Assembly: GCA_016840645.1 (NCBI GenBank)
Contig: JAEORY010000011.1
Location: forward strand, 1 to 22,730
DNA length: 22,730 bases
From: Candidatus Borrarchaeota archaeon
GTDB taxonomy: Archaea > Asgardarchaeota > Sifarchaeia > Borrarchaeales > Borrarchaeaceae
Reading direction: 5' to 3'
The notes beneath the pieces were generated by a model. That model was not told the origin of the DNA, did no database searches, and saw nothing but the letters and a program-made list of their open reading frames with translations. Position numbers and translations under genes: made by a program. How positions within the stretch are numbered: position 1 is the first letter of the stretch; the number at the start of each line of letters is the position of its first letter. Positions 5,140 to 12,798 of the stretch are shown here, piece after piece.

Positions 5140-5672
5140 AATGGAAGCTAGAAAAAAGGAAAGTAAAAGATCTATATGAATACACAAAAAACCCCCGAAC
5201 CCTTAGCAAAGAACAAGCGGCCCACCTTCACTCTAGTCTCGACAAGTTTGGACAGTGCGAACCTATCGTTATCAACTCGGACAACATTATCATCGGAGGG
5301 CACCAGCGCCTTCGTACAATGCGAAAGATGGGATACAAGGAGGTCGATGTTTATGTTCCCGATTCCCCACTCAGTGAGAAAGAGGTCGAAGAGCTTAATA
5401 TTAGGCTTAACAAAAACTCAGGTGACTGGGATTGGGATATGCTTGGCAATGCTTGGGATGAAAATGATCTTATAGAATGGGGTTTTACCGAGAAAGAAAT
5501 GCATATTGAAGATATCGAATCATCAGGCGAAGAGGCAGGCGAAGGCCCTGCAAACAAATCATGCTCGATGACGATTAAGTTCATGGACGTAGGACATCTT
5601 CAAGAAGCTGAAAACAAAATTGCGACGATCGTGGATGCTTATCCGGGGTCGTCTTACAAGATAAAGGTGTGA
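5136..5672 (+). CDS. ParB-like nuclease-fold protein
   Basis: The first ~110 residues match the ParB/Srx N-terminal fold. NPR at 19-21 and a helix with AAHLHSSLDKFG lead to the strand PIVI and the signature GGHQR (54-58), followed by RTMRKMGYKEVDVYV. A second part with LNIRLNKNSGDWDWDM and DLIEWGF is typical of phage ParB-like proteins, which are often fused to a DNA methyltransferase. No methylase motif is present here. The last ~60 residues form a separate small alpha/beta region. The family is known to bind nucleotides or DNA. Its role in phages is not settled; a packaging-site or partner-methylase function are guesses. The stop lies 1 nt before the next ATG. Confidence 0.9.
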   Translation: MKWKLEKRKVKDLYEYTKNPRTLSKEQAAHLHSSLDKFGQCEPIVINSDNIIIGGHQRLRTMRKMGYKEVDVYVPDSPLSEKEVEELNIRLNKNSGDWDWDMLGNAWDENDLIEWGFTEKEMHIEDIESSGEEAGEGPANKSCSMTIKFMDVGHLQEAENKIATIVDAYPGSSYKIKV

Positions 5673-5673
5673 C

Positions 5674-6069
5674 ATGACAAAAAAGAAGGGCCGGCCTTTT
5701 GGCGGCGAGATTGACATCGATTGGGAGCTTGTTAAAAGGCTTGCAACAATCCAATGCACTCGCGATGAAATTGCAGCAGCAATAGACATCGACAGAAGAA
5801 ACCTTCAGAGAAAGTGCGAAAAAGAATTCGGCTGTACTTTTGGTGAAAAACTTGAAGAATGGCGCGTTGGTGGTAAAGCTTCACTTAGGAGAAAGCAATG
5901 GCTTCTAGCGGATAAAAATGCAGCTATGGCAATATTTCTTGGTAAGCAAGTATTAGGTCAAAGAGATGATATACGATTGAATCATCAGGGAACAGTAGTG
6001 CAAGAAATCGTCCATTTTGGAGATGGTGAGCCTAAGCGATGGGAAGATGAGCAAGAAAAAGAAGAATAA
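5674..6069 (+). CDS. terS: Probable terminase small subunit
   Basis: The product is 131 residues. A helix-turn-helix-like region (about 17-50, with LATIQCTRDEIAAAIDIDRR) is followed by a helix pair and KNAAMAIFLGKQVLGQRDD, a segment common in phage small-terminase-like DNA-binding proteins. The end is acidic. Small terminase subunits recognise the packaging site and load the large subunit. Position directly upstream of terL with a 23-nt overlap supports this. An unrelated HTH regulator remains possible. ATG 5674 lies 1 nt after the ParB-like stop, behind AAGGTG. Confidence 0.78.
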   Translation: MTKKKGRPFGGEIDIDWELVKRLATIQCTRDEIAAAIDIDRRNLQRKCEKEFGCTFGEKLEEWRVGGKASLRRKQWLLADKNAAMAIFLGKQVLGQRDDIRLNHQGTVVQEIVHFGDGEPKRWEDEQEKEE

Positions 6070-7423
6070 AGAAAGGTTTTACAAATTCAATGACAAAGAA
6101 GTCCAAGAAAGAGTACGAATACCACAGTTTGTTCCCAGGGATTATCAGCTTGATTTTCTTCGTGCTATGGATAACGGTGCCAAGCGTGCTGTGCTGGTAT
6201 GGCATCGTCGTGCTGGCAAGGAAATTGCTTGCTTTAACTTCATGATCAAAATGGCGTGGTGGCATCGTGTTGGAACTTACGTATACTTTTTTCCTACCAG
6301 TACACTTGGACGAAGAATTTTATGGGATGGTGCCAATAAAGATGGAAAACGTTTTTTGGATTATATACCCAAGGAAATTATAGATGGTAACATCAACAGC
6401 AATGAAATGAAGGTTAAGCTTACAAATGGAAGCATCATACAAATCATCGGTTCTGATCAGATCATCAATGTTGGGATTAACCCTGTTGGATGCGTCTTCT
6501 CAGAGTATTCCCTCCAAGATCCTAAGTGTTGGAACTTCATTCGTCCGATCCTTCGTGAAAATGGTGGTTGGGCTGTTTTCAACTTCACGCCTCGCGGGAA
6601 GAATCACGCCCACGACCTGTTTCTTATGGCGAAGAACAATCCAGACTGGTTCTGCCAGCGCCTTAGCATACGTGATACCGGCGTTCTTTCTGACGATGAC
6701 ATGGAGTTTGAAAGACAGGAAGGAATGTCCGAGCATCTTATCCAACAAGAATACTATTGTAACTTTGATCAAGGTGCCGAAGGTGCTTATTACGCAAAAC
6801 TACTATCAAAGGCTGAACTAGATGGACGGATTACGAGTGTGCCTTATGACCCAAATTGTCGTGTTGATACTTATTGGGATCTTGGCGTATCAGACGAGAC
6901 AGTTATATTGCTCTGTCAAAATGCAGGAAACCAAATCCACATCATCAATATGTATCGAAATCAAGGGGAAGGACTTAATCATTACGCCAAGTGGTTGCAG
7001 TCTGAAGGTGAAAAATGGGACTACATTTACGGAGACCACTACGCACCCCACGATATTCAGGTGCGTGAACTCGGTTCCGGGGCACAAACAAGAATGCAAA
7101 TCGCTAAAGACTTGGGAATAAACTTCAAAATCGTTCCAAATATTCCAATACAGGAAGGAATTGAACTAGCTAGGGGTTTGTTCCCTAGATTGTGGATTGA
7201 TAGCGAAAAATGTAGCTATCTTGTAAAAGCATTAGAAAATTACCACAAAAATTTTAATGAAAAATTAAACGTATATAGCGATAAACCTGTACATGACTGG
7301 TCATCACACAGTGCCGACGCCTTCAGATATTTGTCGGTTATACAAAACAAGCAAAGAAAGGGAACGATGTCAGAAGAGGAAGCCGATGCGTTGGAAAGGG
7401 CGTACTCTTTTAGACATGTTTAA
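6047..7423 (+). CDS. terL: Terminase large subunit (ATPase and nuclease)
   Basis: The 458-residue product has all packaging-motor landmarks. The Walker A-like VLVWHRRAGKE spans about 49-59. Walker B ends in the catalytic Glu of VGCVFSEY (about E153). The coupling motif FNFTPRGKN is near 178-186. The RNase H-like nuclease has acidic residues in TYWDLG (about D278), YIYGDHYAPHD and HDWSSHSADAFRY. It cleaves concatemeric DNA and pumps it through the portal. The variant RRAGK loop is usual for this terminase branch. I start at ATG 6047, though ATG 6023 and TTG 6017 are in frame. None has a textbook ribosome site, and coupling to the small subunit is likely. Confidence 0.95.
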   Translation: MSKKKKNKERFYKFNDKEVQERVRIPQFVPRDYQLDFLRAMDNGAKRAVLVWHRRAGKEIACFNFMIKMAWWHRVGTYVYFFPTSTLGRRILWDGANKDGKRFLDYIPKEIIDGNINSNEMKVKLTNGSIIQIIGSDQIINVGINPVGCVFSEYSLQDPKCWNFIRPILRENGGWAVFNFTPRGKNHAHDLFLMAKNNPDWFCQRLSIRDTGVLSDDDMEFERQEGMSEHLIQQEYYCNFDQGAEGAYYAKLLSKAELDGRITSVPYDPNCRVDTYWDLGVSDETVILLCQNAGNQIHIINMYRNQGEGLNHYAKWLQSEGEKWDYIYGDHYAPHDIQVRELGSGAQTRMQIAKDLGINFKIVPNIPIQEGIELARGLFPRLWIDSEKCSYLVKALENYHKNFNEKLNVYSDKPVHDWSSHSADAFRYLSVIQNKQRKGTMSEEEADALERAYSFRHV

Positions 7424-7437
7424 AATCCAAGGATTTT
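7422..7437. other. 16-bp near-perfect palindrome after terL
   Basis: AAAATCC and GGATTTT flank a central AA, forming a 16-bp inverted repeat that begins within the terL stop codon. As RNA it would be a weak AT-rich hairpin; as DNA it could be a dimeric operator. A TATAAA follows at 7439-7444, but no -35 at usual spacing is seen. Possible roles are a weak terminator or a regulatory site. Chance cannot be excluded. Confidence 0.35.
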
Positions 7438-7467
7438 GTATAAATAAAGTTAACAATGGGGAGATTC

Positions 7468-7638
7468 ATGAAAAGTGAATACGTGAAACATAAGAAGAGT
7501 AAGTATCCAGATCTCGTCAAGAAGTATGAAGCCATGACAATCAATCGTCAGGTTGACTACGGATATCGTGGCACATCGCCTAATTATGTGATGGATTTAC
7601 CGAAAGAACCTGTGCCAAGAAATAATGGCAAAAAGTAA
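7468..7638 (+). CDS. Small basic hypothetical protein, 56 aa
   Basis: The product is 56 residues, Lys/Tyr-rich, with a basic N-terminus (YVKHKKSKYPDLVKKYE) and a Pro/Gly-containing tail. I chose ATG 7468, as GGGGAG lies just upstream. An in-frame ATG at 7456 overlaps that site and has no purine-rich sequence of its own. It sits between terL and the structured gap before the portal, a place where phages often carry a small unknown gene. The family is not recognised. Confidence 0.7.
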   Translation: MKSEYVKHKKSKYPDLVKKYEAMTINRQVDYGYRGTSPNYVMDLPKEPVPRNNGKK

Positions 7639-7798
7639 GTTATAGCGGATTTAAGCTATAACTAGCACTGAACCAATATAAGTGCAAAACAAAAATTACA
7701 CGCGAGGCAAAGACTGATCATCTTGTTCTAGGCCGCTACCTGGGCCTCGCATCCTTTCCTTAGCGGAGGAAAGTAAAAACCGCTATGGACGGGGTGCG
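7639..7798 (+). promoter_or_regulatory. Structured 160-nt untranslated leader before the portal gene
   Basis: This is the longest non-coding gap in the window. It holds several inverted repeats. GTTATAGC at 7639-7646 pairs with GCTATAAC at 7655-7662. GCACT at 7665 pairs with AGTGC at 7681. GCGAGGC at 7702-7708 pairs with GCCTCGC at 7744-7750. AGGCC at 7730 pairs with GGCCT at 7743. TAGCGG occurs at 7643 and 7761, and its complement CCGCTA at 7733 and 7780, so alternative folds exclude one another. GGAGG at 7765-7769 lies within the last hairpin. A 9-codon frame from ATG 7785 overlaps the portal start. A cis-acting translational or transcriptional switch for the structural genes is plausible but unproven. 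Confidence 0.5.
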
Positions 7799-9880
7799 AT
7801 GGCCAAAGATTTAGACATCATCCGTGAGTTCGACACGTATTATAACGAAGCTTATTATGCGTGGGATCCTTATTTTCCAGAGGCTGAAAGGGATTTAAGG
7901 TTTTATCTCGGTGACCAGTGGGACGAGAGAGAAAAAAGACAGCTATTCCAAGAAGGTCGTTCGACTTTCGTATTCAACCGCGTAAGACGCAATATCAACA
8001 TGGTTACCGGCTATCAGAGAAAGCACAGGCTTTCGTCTGTTGTCGTGCCTATCGAAAATGCTGAACAAAGAACAGCAGATCAATTATCCCAATTACTTCT
8101 TTATGCCATGCAGTATGGCAATGGTTATCAGTTAATTTCTGATTGTTTTGCAGGTGCTTTGAAGACGGGATGGAATCTGATGTCTCTTTGGATGGACTAT
8201 CGCGATGATCCTGTCAATGGAGACGTTAAATTTGCAAGAGAGCCTTATAACGGATTCATTTTAGACCCTTATTTCACAAATTTAGACCTTTCAGATTGCG
8301 GATACATCCTTCGGCGCAAGTATTTGAATGTTGACCATGTTGCTTCTCTTCTTCCCGGTCAGGAAAAAGAAATCTATGCCCTTTATCGCGTTGGTTGGGA
8401 GCGTGACGATAAGTTTACTTGGCTTCCATACCAAAGACAGCCTAACGGCCAGGAATTAATGGCTTATAACGAGATGTACATGCAGAAATGGCGCAACGTG
8501 CCAATGCTCGTGGACATGGATTCTGGTGAAACGACCGAATTTGACATGGATCAAGAGACGTTGAACATGTTTCTTAAGCAATATCCGCAACTTAAGGTCG
8601 TCCAAAAGCCAAAACGTTATATCGAAATGCACGTCATCGTCAATGACCATGTCATGCGCTCTGAAATCAATCCTTATGATCTGGATGAGTATCCATTTGT
8701 TCCTTTTACAGCCATTTTCGAACCGGAAAGTGATCAATGGGGCCTAAAAGTGCAATCTTTAACAAGATGCATGGTCGATCCACAGCGTGAAGCGAACAGA
8801 AGGCGATCACAAATGGTGGATATCCTAGATTCGCAGATCAATTCCGGTTGGATTGCCAATGAAAACAGTGTAATTAACCCCCGCAGTCTCTTCCAGTCTT
8901 CCCAAGGTAAAGTCATTTGGCGTCGAGAAGACGCTCCTCCAGGGGCACTGGAAAAAATACCTCCCGCTCAGATTCCGCCGTCTATGTTCCAGCTACAAGA
9001 GCTCTTCGATCGCGATATGGTCGAAATCGCCGGTATCAATGATGCCGCATTCGGGCAGACGGAAAATGCAGGCGAATCTGGTGTAATGATGATGCTTCGT
9101 CAAGGTGCAGCTGTTGTTAACCTCCAGGAGCTTTTTGACAATTTACGCAATAGCCAGAAGTCAATTAGTAAAAAAGTCTTAAAAATGATTCAAAAATGGC
9201 GACCGGCTAAGGTGCAAAGAATCATTAATGAACAGCCGACAGAAGAGTTCTATAACAGTGAGTTTTTGAAATACGACGTCACTGTTCAAGAGGGAATTCT
9301 TACAGATACACAGCGTCAAATGTATTTCCGTCAGCTTGTTGATCTTCGTCAGCTTGGCGCTCCTGTTACCGGTGAAATGCTTGCAAAAGCTGCCCCAATC
9401 CAAGGGAAAACAGAATACATCGAAGAGCTTGCCGAAATGGAACAGCAGCAGGCACAGCAAGCACAGCAACAACAACAAATTCAACAGCAAGTTCTACAAA
9501 CCCAGAGTCAAGCAACACAAGCCAAGGCTATCAGTGATATCGCACTCAGCAAAGAGCGGTTTACCCGTGCTGTTGCAAATATGGGTCTTGAAGATGAAAG
9601 AGCATCAGCTGCTGTCGAAAATCGTGCAGATGCCGCTCTTTCACGAACAAAAGCAATTAAAGAGCTTGAAAGCCTAGATGACGATCGTCTGATCAAATAC
9701 CTGACCATTGTTCGCATGATGGAAGAGATGAACCGCCGTAAGGAAGAACAGGTCAAAGAAGACGATGTCCAAATTTCCGCAAAGGCAAACATGCCTGAGC
9801 AGAATCCTCCTGAAGTTGGAAATTTACTTCAGGAAATACCTGAACAACAAACCATGGAGGTACCAGATGGCCAAGTATAA
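7799..9880 (+). CDS. P22-like portal protein
   Basis: The product is 693 residues, near the P22 portal (725). The N-terminal region matches the P22-like portal family: DTYYNEAYYAWDPYFPEAER, then RFYLGDQWDEREKRQL, RSTFVFNRVRRNINMVTGYQ and NGFILDPYFTNLDLSDCGY. Portals form a dodecameric ring at one head vertex through which DNA enters and leaves. After the core come a Gln-rich stretch (about residues 541-575) and a long charged coiled coil that could form the internal barrel, as in P22. The ATG 7799 has only GGGG nearby, weaker than most genes here, and follows the structured leader. The gene ends 14 nt inside the next one. Confidence 0.93.
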   Translation: MAKDLDIIREFDTYYNEAYYAWDPYFPEAERDLRFYLGDQWDEREKRQLFQEGRSTFVFNRVRRNINMVTGYQRKHRLSSVVVPIENAEQRTADQLSQLLLYAMQYGNGYQLISDCFAGALKTGWNLMSLWMDYRDDPVNGDVKFAREPYNGFILDPYFTNLDLSDCGYILRRKYLNVDHVASLLPGQEKEIYALYRVGWERDDKFTWLPYQRQPNGQELMAYNEMYMQKWRNVPMLVDMDSGETTEFDMDQETLNMFLKQYPQLKVVQKPKRYIEMHVIVNDHVMRSEINPYDLDEYPFVPFTAIFEPESDQWGLKVQSLTRCMVDPQREANRRRSQMVDILDSQINSGWIANENSVINPRSLFQSSQGKVIWRREDAPPGALEKIPPAQIPPSMFQLQELFDRDMVEIAGINDAAFGQTENAGESGVMMMLRQGAAVVNLQELFDNLRNSQKSISKKVLKMIQKWRPAKVQRIINEQPTEEFYNSEFLKYDVTVQEGILTDTQRQMYFRQLVDLRQLGAPVTGEMLAKAAPIQGKTEYIEELAEMEQQQAQQAQQQQQIQQQVLQTQSQATQAKAISDIALSKERFTRAVANMGLEDERASAAVENRADAALSRTKAIKELESLDDDRLIKYLTIVRMMEEMNRRKEEQVKEDDVQISAKANMPEQNPPEVGNLLQEIPEQQTMEVPDGQV

Positions 9881-10091
9881 GCAAGGCTATGCCGACCGCC
9901 AAGACGAGAGATATGCGATGAAAAAGCGTAACGAACGTCATGGAATGGGTGGAATGGGAGTCATGGGACACGATAGCAAACCTAAGCAATGCGATGCTTT
10001 CGCCGCTCAGAAGAGCGACATGCATAGGGTTCAGCGTGAGCCAATGGACAACCGTGGAAATCCCAAGATGGCTTGGGATTACAAATTCTAG
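9867..10091 (+). CDS. Small Met/Gly-rich basic protein, 74 aa
   Basis: ATG 9867 sits behind GGAGG, inside the portal's end (14-nt overlap). The product is basic with a Gly/Met-rich centre (HGMGGMGVMGHD) and several His, Lys and Arg residues. It is probably disordered. I do not recognise a family. Its place between portal and scaffold suggests a virion or assembly role, but that is inference only. A longer in-frame ORF exists upstream but has no ribosome site and lies in the portal gene. Confidence 0.72.
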   Translation: MAKYKQGYADRQDERYAMKKRNERHGMGGMGVMGHDSKPKQCDAFAAQKSDMHRVQREPMDNRGNPKMAWDYKF

Positions 10092-10101
10092 GGAGACTTA
10101 G

Positions 10102-10473
10102 ATGGCACAAGAGACTGGAGAAACCCGCGATGCGATCATTGAAGACGATGAAAAGGTAATACAGCAAATTCTAGACGCTAATAAGGATCGACGTGATCCC
10201 TATTGGATCGTGATGTTTGCCAAACCGGCCAAGGTCGTAGTTGACGGAAAACCAACCTTGATGAAGCACATCAAGCCTTATTACACCAAACCAACCCCAC
10301 AGGTTGGAATGATTGTAGGAGAGGTAAACAACCAAACGGGTGCGATCTCGTGGGACGTGAATATGCCCCAGAGACCGTTTGATTTTGATGCGCTAAAAGC
10401 ACTTGGTGCTGAATCAGCAAACGAAGTGGTCGTTGAAACCACCTCTATACCAGGAGCTTACGTAACACAATAG
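10102..10473 (+). CDS. Hypothetical structural-module protein, 123 aa
   Basis: ATG 10102 follows GGGAG. The N-terminus is acidic and helical. The middle (YWIVMFAKPAKVVVDGKPTL, then VGMIVGEVNNQTGAISWDVN) alternates strands and turns like a small beta domain, and the C-terminus is Ala/Glu/Val-rich. It lies between portal and scaffold, where small assembly proteins are common. I do not recognise the family. The stop overlaps an in-frame GTG of the next gene, but that gene is better started downstream. Confidence 0.82.
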   Translation: MAQETGETRDAIIEDDEKVIQQILDANKDRRDPYWIVMFAKPAKVVVDGKPTLMKHIKPYYTKPTPQVGMIVGEVNNQTGAISWDVNMPQRPFDFDALKALGAESANEVVVETTSIPGAYVTQ

Positions 10474-10511
10474 TGCCGCCGACTTTACGGGCGAAAAGGA
10501 GACTATACGCG

Positions 10512-11183
10512 ATGAGCGAAGAACCAAACGTTTCGGGCGATCAAATTTCGGAGGCCGCCGCTCCGGTAGTGGATGCAACTGCTGAACCCACACAAGCTGT
10601 CGAGCATCAGGAACGTAATGTTCCGTTAGATGCCTTGCAAGCCGAACGGGCAGAAAGACAAAAACTACAAGACGAATTGCGCATGATGAAAGATCATCTG
10701 GCGTTAATGTCAGCAAATCAATCTCAGCCAAAGGCCGAGCCTAAAGATGAGTTTGACGGGTTATCTGAAGACGATGTTTTGACTGTTAAGGACCTTAAAA
10801 GGGCCTTAGGTCAGAAAGAAAAAGAGTTCCAGATGACTATTCAAGAGCTGCAAATGACCCAGAAGTATCCGGATTATCAGCAGATCGTCACCCAGTATTT
10901 ACCCGAAGTTTTGAAACAAAACCCAGGTTTAAGGGAGTCACTTACCAAGTCACAGGACTACGAGCTTGCTTATTACTTAGCGAAGAATAGTGATGCGTAT
11001 AAGACGCAAAGCAAGAGCGCGAAAAAGAATGCCGATGCTGAACGCATAGTTCAAAACGCCAATAGGGCGGGATCACTTTCAAGTGTTGGGCAAACGTCGC
11101 CGATTTCAGAAGCTAAGCGATTTAAAGACATGTCCGATGACGAGTTTAAGAAGACTGTTCAGAAAAACCTGGGCTACTACTAG
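10512..11183 (+). CDS. Probable scaffolding protein
   Basis: The product is 223 residues and starts at ATG 10512 behind AAGGAG with a 10-nt spacer. A GTG at 10473 in frame has no ribosome site. It has an acidic, Pro/Ala-rich N-terminus, a long central coiled coil (about residues 36-110 with ERAERQKLQDELRMMKDHL), and a basic, helical C-terminus ending KTVQKNLGYY. This acidic, coiled-coil, basic-end layout, and its place directly upstream of the major capsid gene, are typical of scaffolds that organise procapsid assembly and then exit. No sequence motif proves it. Confidence 0.8.
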   Translation: MSEEPNVSGDQISEAAAPVVDATAEPTQAVEHQERNVPLDALQAERAERQKLQDELRMMKDHLALMSANQSQPKAEPKDEFDGLSEDDVLTVKDLKRALGQKEKEFQMTIQELQMTQKYPDYQQIVTQYLPEVLKQNPGLRESLTKSQDYELAYYLAKNSDAYKTQSKSAKKNADAERIVQNANRAGSLSSVGQTSPISEAKRFKDMSDDEFKKTVQKNLGYY

Positions 11184-11193
11184 GAGATAACCA

Positions 11194-12138
11194 ATGGCAA
11201 ATGTAACAACTGTTGCAGTGCTACCTCCAGCTGTTCGGGAGTACTACGATCGACTTCTTTTGATGACTGCATATCCGCAGCTTATTCATACGAAGTTCGC
11301 TCAGAAACGTGTACTTCCAGAAAAGATGGGCGACACTATTGTGTTCCGTAGGTATGCACGCCTAGCAACTGTACCTATCCCGCTTCAGGATGGAATTACT
11401 CCTCCAGGAGCACCTTTATCGGCTACTGACATCAAGGCAAGAGTCGATTTTTACGGTAATTTCGTAACCATTACGAACCAAGTTGAATTAACTGTTGAAG
11501 ACAGAGTTCTTAATGAATCCTCTCGCCTTCTTGCACAGAATTTGGCTCAGACAATGGATGAAGTTACTCGCGATGTTCTCGCTTCTACCAGTTCTGTACT
11601 CCAATGCAGCAACGGTGTGAACGGGAATACTCCAACTGAGCTAACAAAAGCTGATATTGACAGCGCTGTTCAGACACTTCTGAATAACGATGCCGAAATG
11701 ATCAGTGAAGTTGTCGTTGGACGCGATGCTTTCGGTACTGCACCTGTCAGACCAGCGTTCTGGGGCTATATTGATACAGCACTTCTAGACGATCTAGAAG
11801 CTGTAGCAAACTTTGTCCACAGCGCTAACTATCCAAATCAGCAATCTGTTCTCGATGCTGAATGGGGTGCTACAGGAAACGTACGCTGGCTTTACACATC
11901 TGTTGGAAGCGTCAGTGCTGCATCCCCTGCAGTGTATAACAACTTCATTATTGGAAAAGAGGCCTACGCAGTAGTGCACCTTGGCTCTGAGACTGGAGAT
12001 TTCTACATTGAACCTCTTGGTTCTGCAGGATCAGCCGATCCATTGCACCAGAGAGGATCTGTCGGATGGCAGCATCCGTTTGTGGCTAGAATCCTTAACG
12101 ATAGCTTCATGTTGAATCTTGAAGCAACACACTCTTAA
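11194..12138 (+). CDS. N4-gp56 family major capsid protein
   Basis: The product is 314 residues and matches the N4-gp56 type of HK97-fold capsid proteins. Landmarks are REYYDRLLLMTAYPQLIHTKF at the start, GDTIVFRRYARL, a Pro-rich loop with DGITPPGAPLSATDI, FYGNFVTITNQVELTVEDRVLNE, and a helix with LAQTMDEVTRDVLAST. The C-terminal strands include SVGWQHPFVARILNDSFMLNLE. It would form the icosahedral head. ATG 11194 follows AGGAG. Usual length for the family is about 300-400, so it looks complete. The next gene's AAGGAGGT site starts at the stop codon. Confidence 0.93.
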   Translation: MANVTTVAVLPPAVREYYDRLLLMTAYPQLIHTKFAQKRVLPEKMGDTIVFRRYARLATVPIPLQDGITPPGAPLSATDIKARVDFYGNFVTITNQVELTVEDRVLNESSRLLAQNLAQTMDEVTRDVLASTSSVLQCSNGVNGNTPTELTKADIDSAVQTLLNNDAEMISEVVVGRDAFGTAPVRPAFWGYIDTALLDDLEAVANFVHSANYPNQQSVLDAEWGATGNVRWLYTSVGSVSAASPAVYNNFIIGKEAYAVVHLGSETGDFYIEPLGSAGSADPLHQRGSVGWQHPFVARILNDSFMLNLEATHS

Positions 12139-12149
12139 GGAGGTAAATT

Positions 12150-12749
12150 ATGGCACAAATTAAAAGATTCTCATGGACAAACCCAAATCCAGCCGTAGCA
12201 AGAAACCTTGATTGCGGTTTCGATCCTGTGAAGGTCGAAATTTGGGACTTAACTACACCAAACCGTTTCGAGTGGACTACAGATATGGCAGACGGTTCCT
12301 ACTTCACACTAGGAACGCTGGCATACACCACTTCTAACGGTGTGACTCCTTTATCCCAGAGCACAGCTATTGGCGCATCCATTAGTGGATTCACCAATGC
12401 TAACCCAGGGGTAATCACTGTCAATGACACTGCAACTTTTGGTTTCGCTGCTGGCGATACTATCAAAGTTTCAGGTCTTGCTGATGATGGAGCGGCAGCA
12501 AACAGCCTTAATGGCGAGTTCACTATCGCATCTGTCACAGCTACTACTATCACACTTGTTGAAGACACATCTTCTGGTTACAGCGCCTATGTTTCTGGCG
12601 GTTACGCAGTACGCGTTTCCGACACAAACGGTGATGCAATCCCAGTAGAAAACTTAGCTATTCGCGGCGTTACCCTTGGTACCGGCTGCGTTGGTGCTAA
12701 CAGCGCTTCTATGGTTGCGATGGTCTACGGCGAGGAGCCAGTAGTTTAA
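12150..12749 (+). CDS. Head-associated protein with FCCH-like domain
   Basis: The product is 199 residues with the strongest ribosome site in the window (AAGGAGGT). Residues 1-65 and 155-199 form a core of strands. Between them (about 77-152) lies a domain like the E1 FCCH-type beta domain seen in many phage proteins: TNANPGVIT, GDTIKVSG, LNGEFTIASVTATTITL, then YVSGG. Its position just after the capsid gene and before a terminator suggests an abundant head decoration or completion protein. That role is inference. A similar domain occurs twice in the large tail gene at 14813-17017. Confidence 0.8.
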   Translation: MAQIKRFSWTNPNPAVARNLDCGFDPVKVEIWDLTTPNRFEWTTDMADGSYFTLGTLAYTTSNGVTPLSQSTAIGASISGFTNANPGVITVNDTATFGFAAGDTIKVSGLADDGAAANSLNGEFTIASVTATTITLVEDTSSGYSAYVSGGYAVRVSDTNGDAIPVENLAIRGVTLGTGCVGANSASMVAMVYGEEPVV

Positions 12750-12753
12750 ACAT

Positions 12754-12778
12754 GGAGGGGGACACTTAGTCCCCCTCC
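12754..12778 (+). terminator. Strong hairpin terminator after the capsid genes
   Basis: A perfect 10-bp stem, GGAGGGGGAC with GTCCCCCTCC, closes a 5-nt loop (ACTTA). It is followed by TTAAATAA, a weak U tract. The very GC-rich stem makes intrinsic termination or RNA 3'-end protection likely. Placing it after the capsid and decoration genes would let these be expressed above the downstream tail genes, a common phage arrangement. No promoter is obvious right after it, so partial read-through is assumed. Confidence 0.8.
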
Positions 12779-12798
12779 TTAAATAAGGAGTATGAAAT

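Noticed and set aside
7411..7444. Sigma70-type promoter with TAGACA and TATAAA
   Set aside because: The spacer is 22 nt, well outside the normal range.
7702..7750. tRNA or tRNA-like gene with a 7-bp acceptor stem
   Set aside because: GCGAGGC pairs with GCCTCGC, but only 35 nt lie between and there is no T arm or anticodon arm.
9336..9677. 113-codon + strand frame inside the portal gene
   Set aside because: No ribosome site; Ser/Lys/Gln-rich product expected from a frame shift of the Gln-rich portal segment.
10473..10511. Scaffold protein extended to GTG 10473
   Set aside because: ATG 10512 has AAGGAG in place, and the extension would read through that ribosome site.
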